In this document: in pieces, positions 35,778 through 43,569 of the stretch
How positions within the stretch are numbered: the first letter of the stretch is position 1
Layout: every line of letters begins with the position of its first letter
Source: Algoriphagus oliviformis
GTDB taxonomy: Bacteria > Bacteroidota > Bacteroidia > Cytophagales > Cyclobacteriaceae
Direction: 5' to 3'
NCBI RefSeq assembly: GCF_017254915.1
Contig: NZ_JAFKCT010000003.1
Span: 186,001 to 250,000, forward strand
DNA: 64,000 nt
Position numbers and translations under genes: made by a program
The notes under the pieces: model-generated
Told to the model about the DNA's origin: nothing
Seen by the model: the letters and a program-made list of their open reading frames with translations, nothing else
Database searches by the model: none

Positions 35778-36551
35778 ATGATGGTAAAATCCAAATCCAA
35801 TCTATGGGTAGCGCTTGCAGCTCCACTTCTACTAGGAATCGCCTCTTGCTCCAAAGACGACGACGGCATGCCTACCGATCCCCAAACCCAGGCGAAACTC
35901 AGTGCGGTAGCGGTAGAGTCAGGATCCTCTTCGTCTTCCAGCGCTCGGGTGGAAGTAAGCGGCTTTGCGGTCAGCCAGTTTTCCGTCGGTACGCAAGACG
36001 TGGACATGAAATACTACGCCGAGGCGGACTTGACAGCCGGCATCAGTCTGGGAGACCTGCAGCTGAAGTCTGCCGTGAACGCCGGCCTTCAGAGCTCTTC
36101 CTCTTCCAAAAAGTCTGTGGTGCTGATTTCTAACGGCGAGAGCAAATTTGGCGTCATCGGAGAGGGAGGCACACCGGAAGGAAACTACACCGAGGTGGCC
36201 TTCAAGCTCTACAAATCAACCGAATCAAATGCCAACGACCCGATGTACCAAAAATCCCTGCTGATCACCGGGGAAATCAACGGCAAGCTGGCGCAGGTCT
36301 GGACAGAGAGCGAAAAAAGCATCCGTGCCAGCTCAAAAAGCTCCACGGGAGTGGACGTGAGCGAAAACACGGAGATGGTGCTGCAGTTTGAACTGGACAA
36401 ACTGTTTGCCGGAGTAAACATGGGCACGGCACTTGACGCAAACGGCGACGGACGGATCGAGATCGGCCCCAACAGCCCAGATGGCAATGCGGCCATCCTC
36501 GCCAAGATCGAAAGCAACCTGGAAACTGCTGTCAGCCTCAACAAGCGCTAA
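35778..36551 (+). CDS. Surface or periplasmic lipoprotein of unknown function
   Basis: 257 residues with lipobox LLGIASC (Cys about 24) followed by an acidic KDDDG run. A poly-serine stretch (GSSSSSSARVEVSGFAVSQF) precedes a beta-rich region and a second Ser run (LQSSSSSKKS). Near the C-terminus DANGDGRIEIGPNSPDGN resembles an EF-hand/dockerin-type calcium loop. The context LKSAVNAG...ETEM is reminiscent of DUF4382-type lipoproteins, but the assignment is uncertain. Single gene. Confidence 0.65.
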   Translation: MMVKSKSNLWVALAAPLLLGIASCSKDDDGMPTDPQTQAKLSAVAVESGSSSSSSARVEVSGFAVSQFSVGTQDVDMKYYAEADLTAGISLGDLQLKSAVNAGLQSSSSSKKSVVLISNGESKFGVIGEGGTPEGNYTEVAFKLYKSTESNANDPMYQKSLLITGEINGKLAQVWTESEKSIRASSKSSTGVDVSENTEMVLQFELDKLFAGVNMGTALDANGDGRIEIGPNSPDGNAAILAKIESNLETAVSLNKR

Positions 36552-36569
36552 GCAATCCAATCCAAAAAG

Positions 36570-36596
36570 AAAGGGCCGAACGAATTCGGCCCTTTT
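36570..36596. terminator. Bidirectional terminator between convergent genes
   Basis: AAAGGGCCGAA and TTCGGCCCTTT form the stem with T-rich sequence on both sides (TTTTTGC on plus, TTTCTTTTTGG on minus). Confidence 0.8.
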
Positions 36597-36632
36597 TGCT
36601 TTACAGCCCAGGGTAAAACCGGGCGTCCAGTT

Positions 36633-37739
36633 CTATCTGCTTGGCAAAAAGACAGTTTTGCCGTTTTCGGCGCTTTCCTTTGCCGCTTGGAGAATCTCCA
36701 TCACCACCAGGTTGTTTTCCAGCGAGTAGGGGTCAAAAGGATCGAGCTTTGTCTCCCCTCTTACCACGGCGATCAACACGGAAAAGGGATCGTCAAAAGG
36801 CTGCGCCCTGTCGGGCAGCTCTATTTTTTCCTCCGAAAACCCACTGTACCCCTCTGCCATTCTCACCCTAAGGTGGCTACCGTCATCGGCAAAAATCGCC
36901 CCCGTGAGCCCGTAAACCTCCATATCCTTCCGGCCTATGGGCCAGTTCCAGGAGGCTTCAATAATAGTCTGGGAATTGGGATAAGCCAAGATGATCGTCG
37001 CTTCGTCGTCCACCTTGGGATTGTCTCCCTGATTCAGCTGCTGGGTGACCGCGGTGACGGAGATGGGCCGCTGCCCCTCCAGGAGCCAAGTGCTCAGATT
37101 TGCCCCATAGCAGCCAAAGTCCATCAGCGCCCCGGCTCCGTTGAGTTCCGGATCGGTGAGCCAATCCAGGAATTCCGGGCCCACGCCAATCTTCTTTGGG
37201 CCGCGGTGTCCGTCCCTGACGACGATCTTTCGGGCCTCGCCCACCTTTCCGGATTGGAGTAGCGCTTTGGCTTTCTCGTTGCTGGCGTACCAGCTGGTCT
37301 CGTAGTTGGTCAGGAGGTGTATTCCGTGCTTTTTCGCGAGGCCGGCCATCTCGGTGGCATGGGCTAGGCTGACTGCCAAAGGCTTTTCCACCATCACGTG
37401 GATGCCCCTGGGCGCACAGGCCTTCACGATCTCCAAATGGTGAAACGTCGCCCCAAAGCCGGTCACCGCCTCGGGGTTGGTCTTTTCGACCATTTCTTCC
37501 ACAGTGTCAAAGACGATGTCCATGGACAAGCCATGCTGTCGAGCATAGCGCTCGGCCAAGGCCCGATTGGGCTCGGCAATGCCCACTATCTCCAAATCCG
37601 GCCGTTTGTGGGCCTCCAGCACCCAGCCCACATGGCCATGGTGCAGTCCGGCCACGCCGATCTTCAAGACTTGTGCTTGGGAAAACGAGACCGGCAGCAT
37701 GCCGATCAGTAAAAACAAAAACAGGGTAGCTTTTTTCAT
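36633..37739 (-). CDS. Exported Gfo/Idh/MocA-family oxidoreductase
   Basis: 368 residues. A Sec-type signal peptide (MKKATLFLFLLIGMLPVSFSQAQ) precedes the Rossmann motif LKIGVAGLHHGHVGWVLEAH, an unusual GLHHGH loop in place of the classical GxGxxG. The catalytic motif is IHVMVEKPLAVSLAHA. The C-terminal half carries LNGAGALMDFGCYGANLSTWL. It is the third member of this family in the window and the second with an export signal. The substrate is unknown; dehydrogenation of a sugar in the periplasm is plausible. Confidence 0.88.
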   Translation of the reverse strand: MKKATLFLFLLIGMLPVSFSQAQVLKIGVAGLHHGHVGWVLEAHKRPDLEIVGIAEPNRALAERYARQHGLSMDIVFDTVEEMVEKTNPEAVTGFGATFHHLEIVKACAPRGIHVMVEKPLAVSLAHATEMAGLAKKHGIHLLTNYETSWYASNEKAKALLQSGKVGEARKIVVRDGHRGPKKIGVGPEFLDWLTDPELNGAGALMDFGCYGANLSTWLLEGQRPISVTAVTQQLNQGDNPKVDDEATIILAYPNSQTIIEASWNWPIGRKDMEVYGLTGAIFADDGSHLRVRMAEGYSGFSEEKIELPDRAQPFDDPFSVLIAVVRGETKLDPFDPYSLENNLVVMEILQAAKESAENGKTVFLPSR

Positions 37740-37858
37740 TCTGGAAATTAAACCAGAATGTCCGGATTTTTGGACTTTTCGAAAAAGGGATTGGCGAGGG
37801 ACCGCTTAAGTCTATCTTTCCCATCAAATCATCTAGAAAAAACCTGATTTGGGGCAAG

Positions 37859-38125
37859 CTACTTGACCCGCTCCTTCTGCAGCCTCTCAAACTCCTCCAG
37901 CAGCGCAATCAGCTTGATCCGAACGTGCTTGTCAGAAATATCCAGCCCCATGGCCGAAAACTGCGTCTGGATGAAGGTCATCGCGTTGTAAGGGGTGACG
38001 CTGACCTTGTTGAATGCGGCTTCTTCGGGCGTCAGGATATTGTTGTACATGTCCATCAGCACATAGCCGCGGTCAGAGCTTCGCAAAACCTCTAAGGCCT
38101 TGTCTATTATGGTATTCCACTTCAT
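37859..38125 (-). CDS. Small conserved-looking protein, unknown
   Basis: 88 residues, soluble and helical (MKWNTIIDKALEVLRSSDRG, SVTPYNAMTFIQTQFSAMG, VRIKLIALLEEFERLQKERV). No family is recognised with confidence. It begins with a good ATG, has coding-like composition and does not overlap another gene. Its size and charge would suit a small regulatory or adaptor protein. Confidence 0.6.
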   Translation of the reverse strand: MKWNTIIDKALEVLRSSDRGYVLMDMYNNILTPEEAAFNKVSVTPYNAMTFIQTQFSAMGLDISDKHVRIKLIALLEEFERLQKERVK

Positions 38126-38357
38126 TTCTTAGGGTCGGGTGATCGGGGTAAAATTAAGAACCAACACCGAAAATCAAAACCCAAATACTAACCTAATAGA
38201 GAAGGTAAACTATCTCACGATTGGCATATTTAGAAAGATTATAGTGATACCAAAGCGAGATTGTAAAAGAGTTTTTTGTTAATTTGAACGACTTTTATTG
38301 AGTGATGAAAAGCGCATTTTTAAGTGCGGGACTATTTTAAAACCGATACGATTCTTT

Positions 38358-39764
38358 ATGGGTAGTGAAGTGAAAAGAGATTTTGGGGTGCTTCGGGAAA
38401 ACCCAGATTTGCGGGACGTACCAGATGAGGAATTGAATTGGCTGCTTGAAAATTCCCAGAGCGGCAAACTGGAAATAGGACAAGCGCTACCCGAGTCGTT
38501 TTCGCCAAATGACCACCTGATTTTCGTGTTGGACGGAACTTTGGAGGAGGCTGAAGCCGCTGCCGGAAACTACAAAAGCTTAAAAAACTACGGAAAAGGG
38601 GACATTTTGGGACGCCTTCCCTTTTCCAAAGAAGATTCCACCCCACCAAGGCTGCAAGCCTCTTCTGCGGCAAAGCTGCTGGCTTTTCCCCGAAGCCTGT
38701 TCCCTAGCCTGACCTCACAATGTCCACAGCTGACCGAGGCCTTGGTGCAGCTGATGGTGACCCGAAGCCGGACTTTTTCCCCAAACTCCCTGCTTGCCGA
38801 CAAAATGGCTACCCTCGGCAAACTGACCGCGGGGCTGACCCACGAACTCAACCACCCCATCACCGCCATCCAGCGCGACAATGCCGAGCTGGGAAGAATC
38901 CTGTTGAAAGACAATCTGGTCAAACTATTGGTAATCGAGGCTGACTTGGGCGAAGGAGAGAAAACAAAGCTGGAGGAAGCGATCGCGCGCTGGAGCCAGT
39001 CCGCCAGACCATCCTCCATGACCGCCTCCGAAATCCAAAAAACGGAAAAGACCTGGAGCAGACAACTCGCCGACTGGGGAGCAAAAACAAGCGAAGACGC
39101 GGCAGAGGCCTTTACCGATCATAGCATAGATCCAGAGGAAATGAGGCAATGGGTCGAAAAAATAGACCGGGACAAACTGGACTCCTGGCTGGACGTCTTG
39201 GCTTGCATCCTGCAGGCGCGGGCACTGGCTTCCAATATTGACCGGGCCGTCTCGCGGGTGTCGGGGCTGATCCGGAGAGTCAAGACCTTCTCCCACTTCG
39301 ACAGAGCACCTGTCCGCACCAAACTCGACCTGCTCTCTGGGATAGAAGACTCGCTGGCGCTGCTCCAGCACCGCATCAAAGCATCCGGCGTCGAGGTGGC
39401 CCTCTCCCACCCGGACTCTCCGGCTCTGGTCGAGGGGATCGCCGGCGAGCTCAGCCAGGTATGGACTAACCTGATCGTCAACGCACTCGACGCCATAGAA
39501 AAAAGTCCCTCCCCCCGCCTACGAATCGAGATCCTGCAAGGCAAGGCACATACAGCCGTGAAAATCTCCGACAATGGCCCCGGCATCCCGAGCGAACTCC
39601 AGTCCCGGATTTTCCAGCCTTTCTTCACCACCAAAGCCGCAGGAGTCGGCACCGGCATGGGCCTGGATCTGATCCGGCAAATCGTGGAGAGGCATGGCGG
39701 GGCAATCAGCCTGGACTCCCGACCCGGAGAGACAACCTTTGAAATACAGCTTCCCCTGAGCTGA
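38358..39764 (+). CDS. Sensor histidine kinase with cyclic-nucleotide-binding-like N-terminal domain
   Basis: 468 residues from the ATG at 38358; a TTG at 38298 would add 20 residues of poor quality. Residues about 20-140 look like a cNMP-binding fold (FSPNDHLIFVLDGTLEEAEA, YGKGDILGRLPF, ASSAAKLLAFPRSLFPSL). The H-box is MATLGKLTAGLTHELNHPIT (His162), and the ATPase domain has ELSQVWTNLIVNALDAIE, ISDNGPGIP and GTGMGLDLIRQIVERHGG. Between the H-box helix and its partner helix lies an insertion of about 110 residues. There is no membrane helix and no adjacent response regulator, so its partner is encoded elsewhere. Confidence 0.85.
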   Translation: MGSEVKRDFGVLRENPDLRDVPDEELNWLLENSQSGKLEIGQALPESFSPNDHLIFVLDGTLEEAEAAAGNYKSLKNYGKGDILGRLPFSKEDSTPPRLQASSAAKLLAFPRSLFPSLTSQCPQLTEALVQLMVTRSRTFSPNSLLADKMATLGKLTAGLTHELNHPITAIQRDNAELGRILLKDNLVKLLVIEADLGEGEKTKLEEAIARWSQSARPSSMTASEIQKTEKTWSRQLADWGAKTSEDAAEAFTDHSIDPEEMRQWVEKIDRDKLDSWLDVLACILQARALASNIDRAVSRVSGLIRRVKTFSHFDRAPVRTKLDLLSGIEDSLALLQHRIKASGVEVALSHPDSPALVEGIAGELSQVWTNLIVNALDAIEKSPSPRLRIEILQGKAHTAVKISDNGPGIPSELQSRIFQPFFTTKAAGVGTGMGLDLIRQIVERHGGAISLDSRPGETTFEIQLPLS

Positions 39765-39889
39765 TTTTTTTCAGTTTTTGGGATATTTTCCGAGAAGAAA
39801 AAAAGACCAAAACCAGCCTCATTTCCAACAGCTTGCAGAAACGGCAAACCCAAAATCAACTTTCCCTATAATTTTTGTAGGCTTTAAGC

Positions 39890-39919
39890 TTTGAGATTGC
39901 CTTTCTTTGCATATATTTG
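39890..39919 (+). promoter_or_regulatory. Promoter of the MarR-family gene
   Basis: TTTG (39890-39893) and TATATTTG (39912-39919) are 18 bases apart, an excellent match to the Bacteroidota promoter. The start would be near 39926, only about 11 bases before the ATG. Confidence 0.75.
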
Positions 39920-39936
39920 TCACACTAACTATTGGT

Positions 39937-40386
39937 ATGACACAAGAACTATTTGCGCGGTACTCCTTTCTTCTTGACCGTACGGCCAGAAAAGTGAAGC
40001 AATATGCCCAGCAGCAGTTCAAGACGGGAGAGTTTGACGTGACCGTCGACCAATGGCTTGTGTTGAAAAACCTTTCGGAAAACGAACTGCTGAGCCAAAC
40101 CGAGCTGGCGGGCCTGGTCTTCAAGGACAACCCCACCCTCACCCGGATCATCGATCTGCTCTGCAAAAAGGGCTACGTGGACCGGGTGCCGCATCCCCAG
40201 GACAGGAGAAGCTTCCAGCTCCACCTCACCGAATCGGGCCTGGCCAAGGTCAATGAGCTACGCCCCAAAATCCTGGAAATCCGGGAGAAAGCCTGGGAAA
40301 ACCTGAACGAGAGGGATTTTGACGAATTCAAGCGAATCCTCAACACGATCTACCAAAATCTGGACGGACAGGTGATCGAAACTTGA
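39937..40386 (+). CDS. MarR-family transcriptional regulator
   Basis: 149 residues from the ATG at 39937; a TTG upstream at 39907 would start inside the promoter. The winged-helix core has VDQWLVLKNLSENELLSQTELAGLVFKDNPTLTRIIDLLCKKGYVDRVPHPQDRRSFQLHLTESG, the MarR pattern with DxR in the wing. MarR proteins usually repress a neighbouring operon until a small ligand or oxidant appears. The likely target is the reductase/ferredoxin pair just downstream, whose promoter holds a dyad. Confidence 0.92.
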   Translation: MTQELFARYSFLLDRTARKVKQYAQQQFKTGEFDVTVDQWLVLKNLSENELLSQTELAGLVFKDNPTLTRIIDLLCKKGYVDRVPHPQDRRSFQLHLTESGLAKVNELRPKILEIREKAWENLNERDFDEFKRILNTIYQNLDGQVIET

Positions 40387-40389
40387 AAA

Positions 40390-40404
40390 AGTATTTAGCA
40401 TACT
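40390..40404. promoter_or_regulatory. Possible MarR operator
   Basis: AGTAT-TTAGC-ATACT is a perfect dyad with five-base arms lying just upstream of the -7 box of the reductase gene. Its position in the promoter core suits a repressor site. Binding is not shown. Confidence 0.45.
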
Positions 40405-40407
40405 AAT

Positions 40408-40415
40408 TATATTTG
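40408..40415 (+). promoter_or_regulatory. -7 box of the ferredoxin reductase operon
   Basis: TATATTTG matches TAnnTTTG exactly. The best upstream TTG (40383-40385) is 22 bases away, slightly long. The start would be about 35 bases before the ATG. Confidence 0.6.
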
Positions 40416-40458
40416 TACGAACATTTTGGAATCTAACGGAGTTTAAACTCCCAAAGCC

Positions 40459-41475
40459 ATGAATACAAACACCATCCACACCGACATCTGCATCATCGGA
40501 GCAGGACCCGTAGGACTTTTCGCCATCTTCGAAGCTGGACTGCTCAAGATGCGCTGCCACCTGATAGATGCCCTGCCACAGGTGGGGGGTCAGCTTTCGG
40601 AGATCTATCCCCAAAAGCCGATCTACGACATCCCAGGATATCCGGAGGTGAATGCCCAGGTTTTGGTGGACAACCTGATGGAGCAGGCCAAGCCTTTCCA
40701 GCCTACCTTCACCTTGGGTGAGCGTGTGGACCACTTGGACAAGCAGACGGATGGCAGCTACGTCATCACCACAAGCGACAAGACGCACGTACATGCGCAG
40801 GTAGTGGTGATCGCTGGCGGTTTGGGTTGCTTCGAGCCCAGAAAACCCGTGATCGAAAACCTCGAAATCTACGAAGGCAAAGGAATCCACTACATGGTGA
40901 AAAACCCGGAAACCTTCCGAGACAAGAACGTCGTGATCGCAGGTGGTGGCGACTCTGCGCTGGACTGGACTATTTTCCTTTCCAAAGTGGCCAAAAAGGT
41001 GACTTTGGTACACCGCAACGAGACCTTCCGCGGTGCTCCAGACTCCGCCTCCAAGGTGTTTGACTTGGCAAACGTCGGCAAGATCGACCTGATCCTCTCC
41101 GCCAACCTGAAGCAGGTCAACGGAAACGGAAAGCTGGAAAAAGTGGTCCTTGAGGACAAAGCCAAGCAGGACATGAACATCGAAGCGGACTACCTGATCC
41201 CGCTATTTGGGCTCAGCCCAAAACTCGGCCCTATCGCCGACTGGGGACTGACCATCGACAAAAACGCCATCGAGGTAGACACCCGCGACTACTCCACCGG
41301 AGTCGAGCGCATCTACGCCATCGGTGACATCAACACCTATCCGGGTAAGCTGAAGCTGATCCTCTGCGGATTCCACGAGGCGGCGATCATGATGCACTCC
41401 GCCTTCAAATACGTGTACCCAGACCAAAAACTCAGCTTCAAATACACCACCGTCAACGGAGTTAACTCCTTCTAA
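40459..41475 (+). CDS. Ferredoxin--NADP reductase (thioredoxin-reductase-like type)
   Basis: 338 residues. The FAD motif IIGAGPVGLFAIFEAGLL is followed by HLIDALPQVGGQLSEIYPQKPIYDIPGYP; the NADPH motif is VIAGGGDSALDWTIFL; and GVERIYAIGDINTYPGKLKLILCGFHEA closes the FAD site. The redox-active CxxC of thioredoxin reductase is absent, which marks the YumC-type ferredoxin-NADP reductases. It transfers electrons between NADPH and ferredoxin, and a 2Fe-2S ferredoxin gene follows 15 bases later. Confidence 0.92.
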   Translation: MNTNTIHTDICIIGAGPVGLFAIFEAGLLKMRCHLIDALPQVGGQLSEIYPQKPIYDIPGYPEVNAQVLVDNLMEQAKPFQPTFTLGERVDHLDKQTDGSYVITTSDKTHVHAQVVVIAGGLGCFEPRKPVIENLEIYEGKGIHYMVKNPETFRDKNVVIAGGGDSALDWTIFLSKVAKKVTLVHRNETFRGAPDSASKVFDLANVGKIDLILSANLKQVNGNGKLEKVVLEDKAKQDMNIEADYLIPLFGLSPKLGPIADWGLTIDKNAIEVDTRDYSTGVERIYAIGDINTYPGKLKLILCGFHEAAIMMHSAFKYVYPDQKLSFKYTTVNGVNSF

Positions 41476-41490
41476 TCCTATCTTTGCGCC

Positions 41491-41814
41491 ATGGTAACAT
41501 TCACTGTAGAAGATCACGACGGCAATCGCCAGGAAGTCGAAGCGCCCGTAGACATGGGGTTTAACCTCATGGAAATCCTGAAGGCATCCGAGTACCCGGT
41601 ACTGGCCACCTGCGGCGGCATGGCGCTCTGCGGCACCTGCCACATCGAGGTACTGGAGGGAAAAGACGGACTGGGTGACGCCACTGACCCCGAACTGGAC
41701 CAGCTGGAAAACCTTCCTGAATACTATCCGACCTCACGCCTCTCCTGCCAAATCCGCGTCAGCGAAATACTGGAGGGAGCCATCATCAAACTCAGAGGCG
41801 AAGACGTAGTCTGA
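41491..41814 (+). CDS. 2Fe-2S ferredoxin (adrenodoxin-like)
   Basis: 107 residues. Four cluster-binding cysteines are in the order CGGMALCGTC (C-x5-C-x2-C) and, after about 35 residues, SRLSCQI. The beta-grasp start VTFTVEDHDGNRQEVEAPVDMGFNLMEIL is typical. It is the electron carrier partner of the reductase immediately upstream and would serve an oxygenase or biosynthetic enzyme encoded elsewhere. Confidence 0.94.
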   Translation: MVTFTVEDHDGNRQEVEAPVDMGFNLMEILKASEYPVLATCGGMALCGTCHIEVLEGKDGLGDATDPELDQLENLPEYYPTSRLSCQIRVSEILEGAIIKLRGEDVV

Positions 41815-41838
41815 TTTGAGATTCGAGATTTGAAGTTG
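41813..41838. repeat. Dispersed GATTTGAGATTCGAGATTTG element
   Basis: This element begins at the ferredoxin stop codon and recurs in inverted orientation at 62175-62203 after dnaA (TTCGAATCTCAAATCTC). It seems to be a dispersed intergenic sequence of this genome. Confidence 0.55.
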
Positions 41839-41870
41839 AACCACCTGGGAACGGGTGGTTTTTCTTTTTG
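41839..41870 (+). terminator. Terminator after the ferredoxin gene
   Basis: AACCACC-TGGGAACG-GGTGGTT followed by TTTCTTTTT. Confidence 0.75.
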
Positions 41871-41902
41871 AAAATAGGTATTTTACAAAAAACTACAGCA
41901 GC

Positions 41903-42085
41903 ATGATTTCCAAGGCCGAATTGATCAAACAAATCCAGAAGTTCCCCGAAGAAATTGCCATCGAAGATCTTGTAGAGCGGCTCATACTCATCGACAAGCT
42001 CGAAAAGCGGATTGCAGAGTCAAAAGATGGCCAGAACATTTCTGAAGAAGACCTAAAAAAGGAAATGCAGGAATGGTTCAGGTAA
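41903..42085 (+). CDS. Small antitoxin-like protein
   Basis: 60 residues from the ATG at 41903 (MISKAELIKQIQKFPEEIAI), continuing EDLVERLILIDKLEKRIAESK and ending KKEMQEWFR. The size, the charged helical sequence and the overlap with a ParE-like frame immediately after identify an antitoxin of the RelE/ParE type, as in many Bacteroidota. The partner toxin is truncated, so the antitoxin may be a relic. Confidence 0.7.
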   Translation: MISKAELIKQIQKFPEEIAIEDLVERLILIDKLEKRIAESKDGQNISEEDLKKEMQEWFR

Positions 42086-42189
42086 TTTGGTTGAAATCCG
42101 CCAAAAACGACCTTTTGGACATCTATGAATACAAAATGAACAACTCAAAGGGCAAGCGAAGTTATAGGTGTCCCGCATCTTTTAGATGA
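42073..42189 (+). pseudogene. Truncated RelE/ParE-family toxin
   Basis: A frame of 38 codons starts inside the antitoxin gene: MVQVIWLKSAKNDLLDIYEY, the usual first strand and helix of ParE/RelE toxins. It then runs into unrelated sequence and stops at 42189. A normal toxin has about 95-100 residues, so the C-terminal two thirds including the active residues are gone. The break coincides with the start of AT-rich sequence. Confidence 0.7.
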
Positions 42190-42268
42190 ATTCTCAACAA
42201 GAGAAGTAGTGAAAAGGCATTTTTTATACTCTAGAAAAACATTAATCCCAATTCAAGGATACACCACG

Positions 42269-43000
42269 ATGAGGTTCAAATTATCATTGTTAAGTCTTTT
42301 CGCCTTTTTAATTCCCATTTCAAACTTGATTGCCTGCAGTTGCGGATCAAGCTTTTCCGAAGATTTTAGAGCATCAGATTTCGTGGCCCATGTGAAATTT
42401 AAAAGAGCTTTCATGGCAAGCAAAGGGAACCCTTACTACGCAGTTGAAATTGAGGTAATTGAGAAATACAAAGGACCGGATTTGAAGACAATTTGGATTG
42501 ACAATGATGAACTCTGTCCATTTCATCTTCAACCGAATGGAGGCGAAGAATTGGTTATTTTTTCACGTATAGACCATCTCGGAAATTTTTCAATTCATGA
42601 ATGCTCGGGAAACTTCTCACCTTACCTAAAGCACAGATCAATAGAGGTTCAAATCCTCAAAAAATTAAAATCTTTTGATCTGGAGTATGTACAAGATTTC
42701 TGGTTTGAAACAAACAATTTGTTTTTCAACCAATCCTGGGGATGGGAAATCGACATTCCTGAAAAGAATTTCGCGATTTACGAGGTTGCCTATGATCGTC
42801 TAAATTTCTATGCAGAAGTTAAAGTCCTCGACGGCTTTGGAAACAGAACTGACGAAAAAGTAACCTCTTTGATCAAAAAATCGGACTGGCATTTCTATTC
42901 TCTTTACGACAATTTCGACCCCAACATTTTTAGATTTTTGATCATTTTGGAAAAAGAATTCTGGAAAGGAAAACAGGTAACGAAATATACTTACCTATAA
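42269..43000 (+). CDS. Secreted TIMP-like (netrin-type) protein
   Basis: 243 residues from the ATG at 42269; a GTG at 42209 would extend it over the relic toxin region. A signal peptide (LSLLSLFAFLIPISNLIA) is directly followed by CSCGSSFSEDFRASDFVAHVKF, where the N-terminal cysteine pair and the A-D-xV pattern resemble TIMP/NTR domains. EVIEKYKGPDLKTIWID, ELCPFHLQPNGGEELVIFS and IHECSGNFSP follow. The signal-adjacent Cys could also be a lipobox. Base and codon use is much more AT-rich than in neighbours, pointing to recent acquisition. Function unknown. Confidence 0.7.
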   Translation: MRFKLSLLSLFAFLIPISNLIACSCGSSFSEDFRASDFVAHVKFKRAFMASKGNPYYAVEIEVIEKYKGPDLKTIWIDNDELCPFHLQPNGGEELVIFSRIDHLGNFSIHECSGNFSPYLKHRSIEVQILKKLKSFDLEYVQDFWFETNNLFFNQSWGWEIDIPEKNFAIYEVAYDRLNFYAEVKVLDGFGNRTDEKVTSLIKKSDWHFYSLYDNFDPNIFRFLIILEKEFWKGKQVTKYTYL

Positions 43001-43120
43001 ATGCTCGAACCGCCTAATTTACATTTACAGCCCCTTTTCTACATAGGGCAGCACAATGCAAAGGGGGAGATTTGGAAGTAAAACAATACGGAAAGCAATT
43101 CATTTTTAGTAGCTTCCATC

Positions 43121-43564
43121 ATGAAATTCCTTCTTCTCGTTTTACTCGCCCTGCTTCCCACACTCGCCTTTTGCCAAGTCAGCCGCGCCGAGCGGGAGGA
43201 AGTTCCAAAGATCAACCAACTCATCAGCGACTACTCCAAAGCCAGGGAAACCCGCGACACCATCCTGCTCAAGGAAATCCTCACCGAGGACATTGACCAG
43301 CTGGTCTCCAGCGGGGAATGGAGAAACGGCCTCCGCGCAGCCATCCAGGGCATGATGCAGAGCAGCACCGCCAACCCCGGCACCAGAACTTTGGAGGTGG
43401 AAAAAATCAAATTCCTCAGCGACGAAATCGCCCTGGTCGACTGTCGCTACCTCATCAAGTCCGGAGAGACTGTCCGAAACATGTGGAGCAGCTTCACGCT
43501 GGTCTTCGACAAAGACCGCTGGAAAATCTCCGCCATCCGCAACATGAACCCAACGGGCACCTAA
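43121..43564 (+). CDS. Secreted SnoaL-like (DUF4440-type) protein
   Basis: 147 residues with signal peptide MKFLLLVLLALLPTLAFC. The NTF2-like part has VPKINQLISDYSKARETRDTILLKEILTEDIDQLVSSGEW and IALVDCRYLIKSGETVRNMWSSFTLVFDKDRWKISAIRNM. It is followed five bases later by the amidohydrolase gene, so both are likely one transcript; it may be an accessory protein. Confidence 0.8.
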   Translation: MKFLLLVLLALLPTLAFCQVSRAEREEVPKINQLISDYSKARETRDTILLKEILTEDIDQLVSSGEWRNGLRAAIQGMMQSSTANPGTRTLEVEKIKFLSDEIALVDCRYLIKSGETVRNMWSSFTLVFDKDRWKISAIRNMNPTGT

Positions 43565-43569
43565 ACACC

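Noticed and set aside
42640..42665. tRNA-like GGTTCAAATCC box
   Set aside because: It lies in frame inside the secreted TIMP-like gene and has no flanking cloverleaf arms.
43318..43569. Longer N-terminus for the amidohydrolase
   Set aside because: The extension is the shifted frame of the SnoaL-like gene; the lipoprotein signal starts at 43570.
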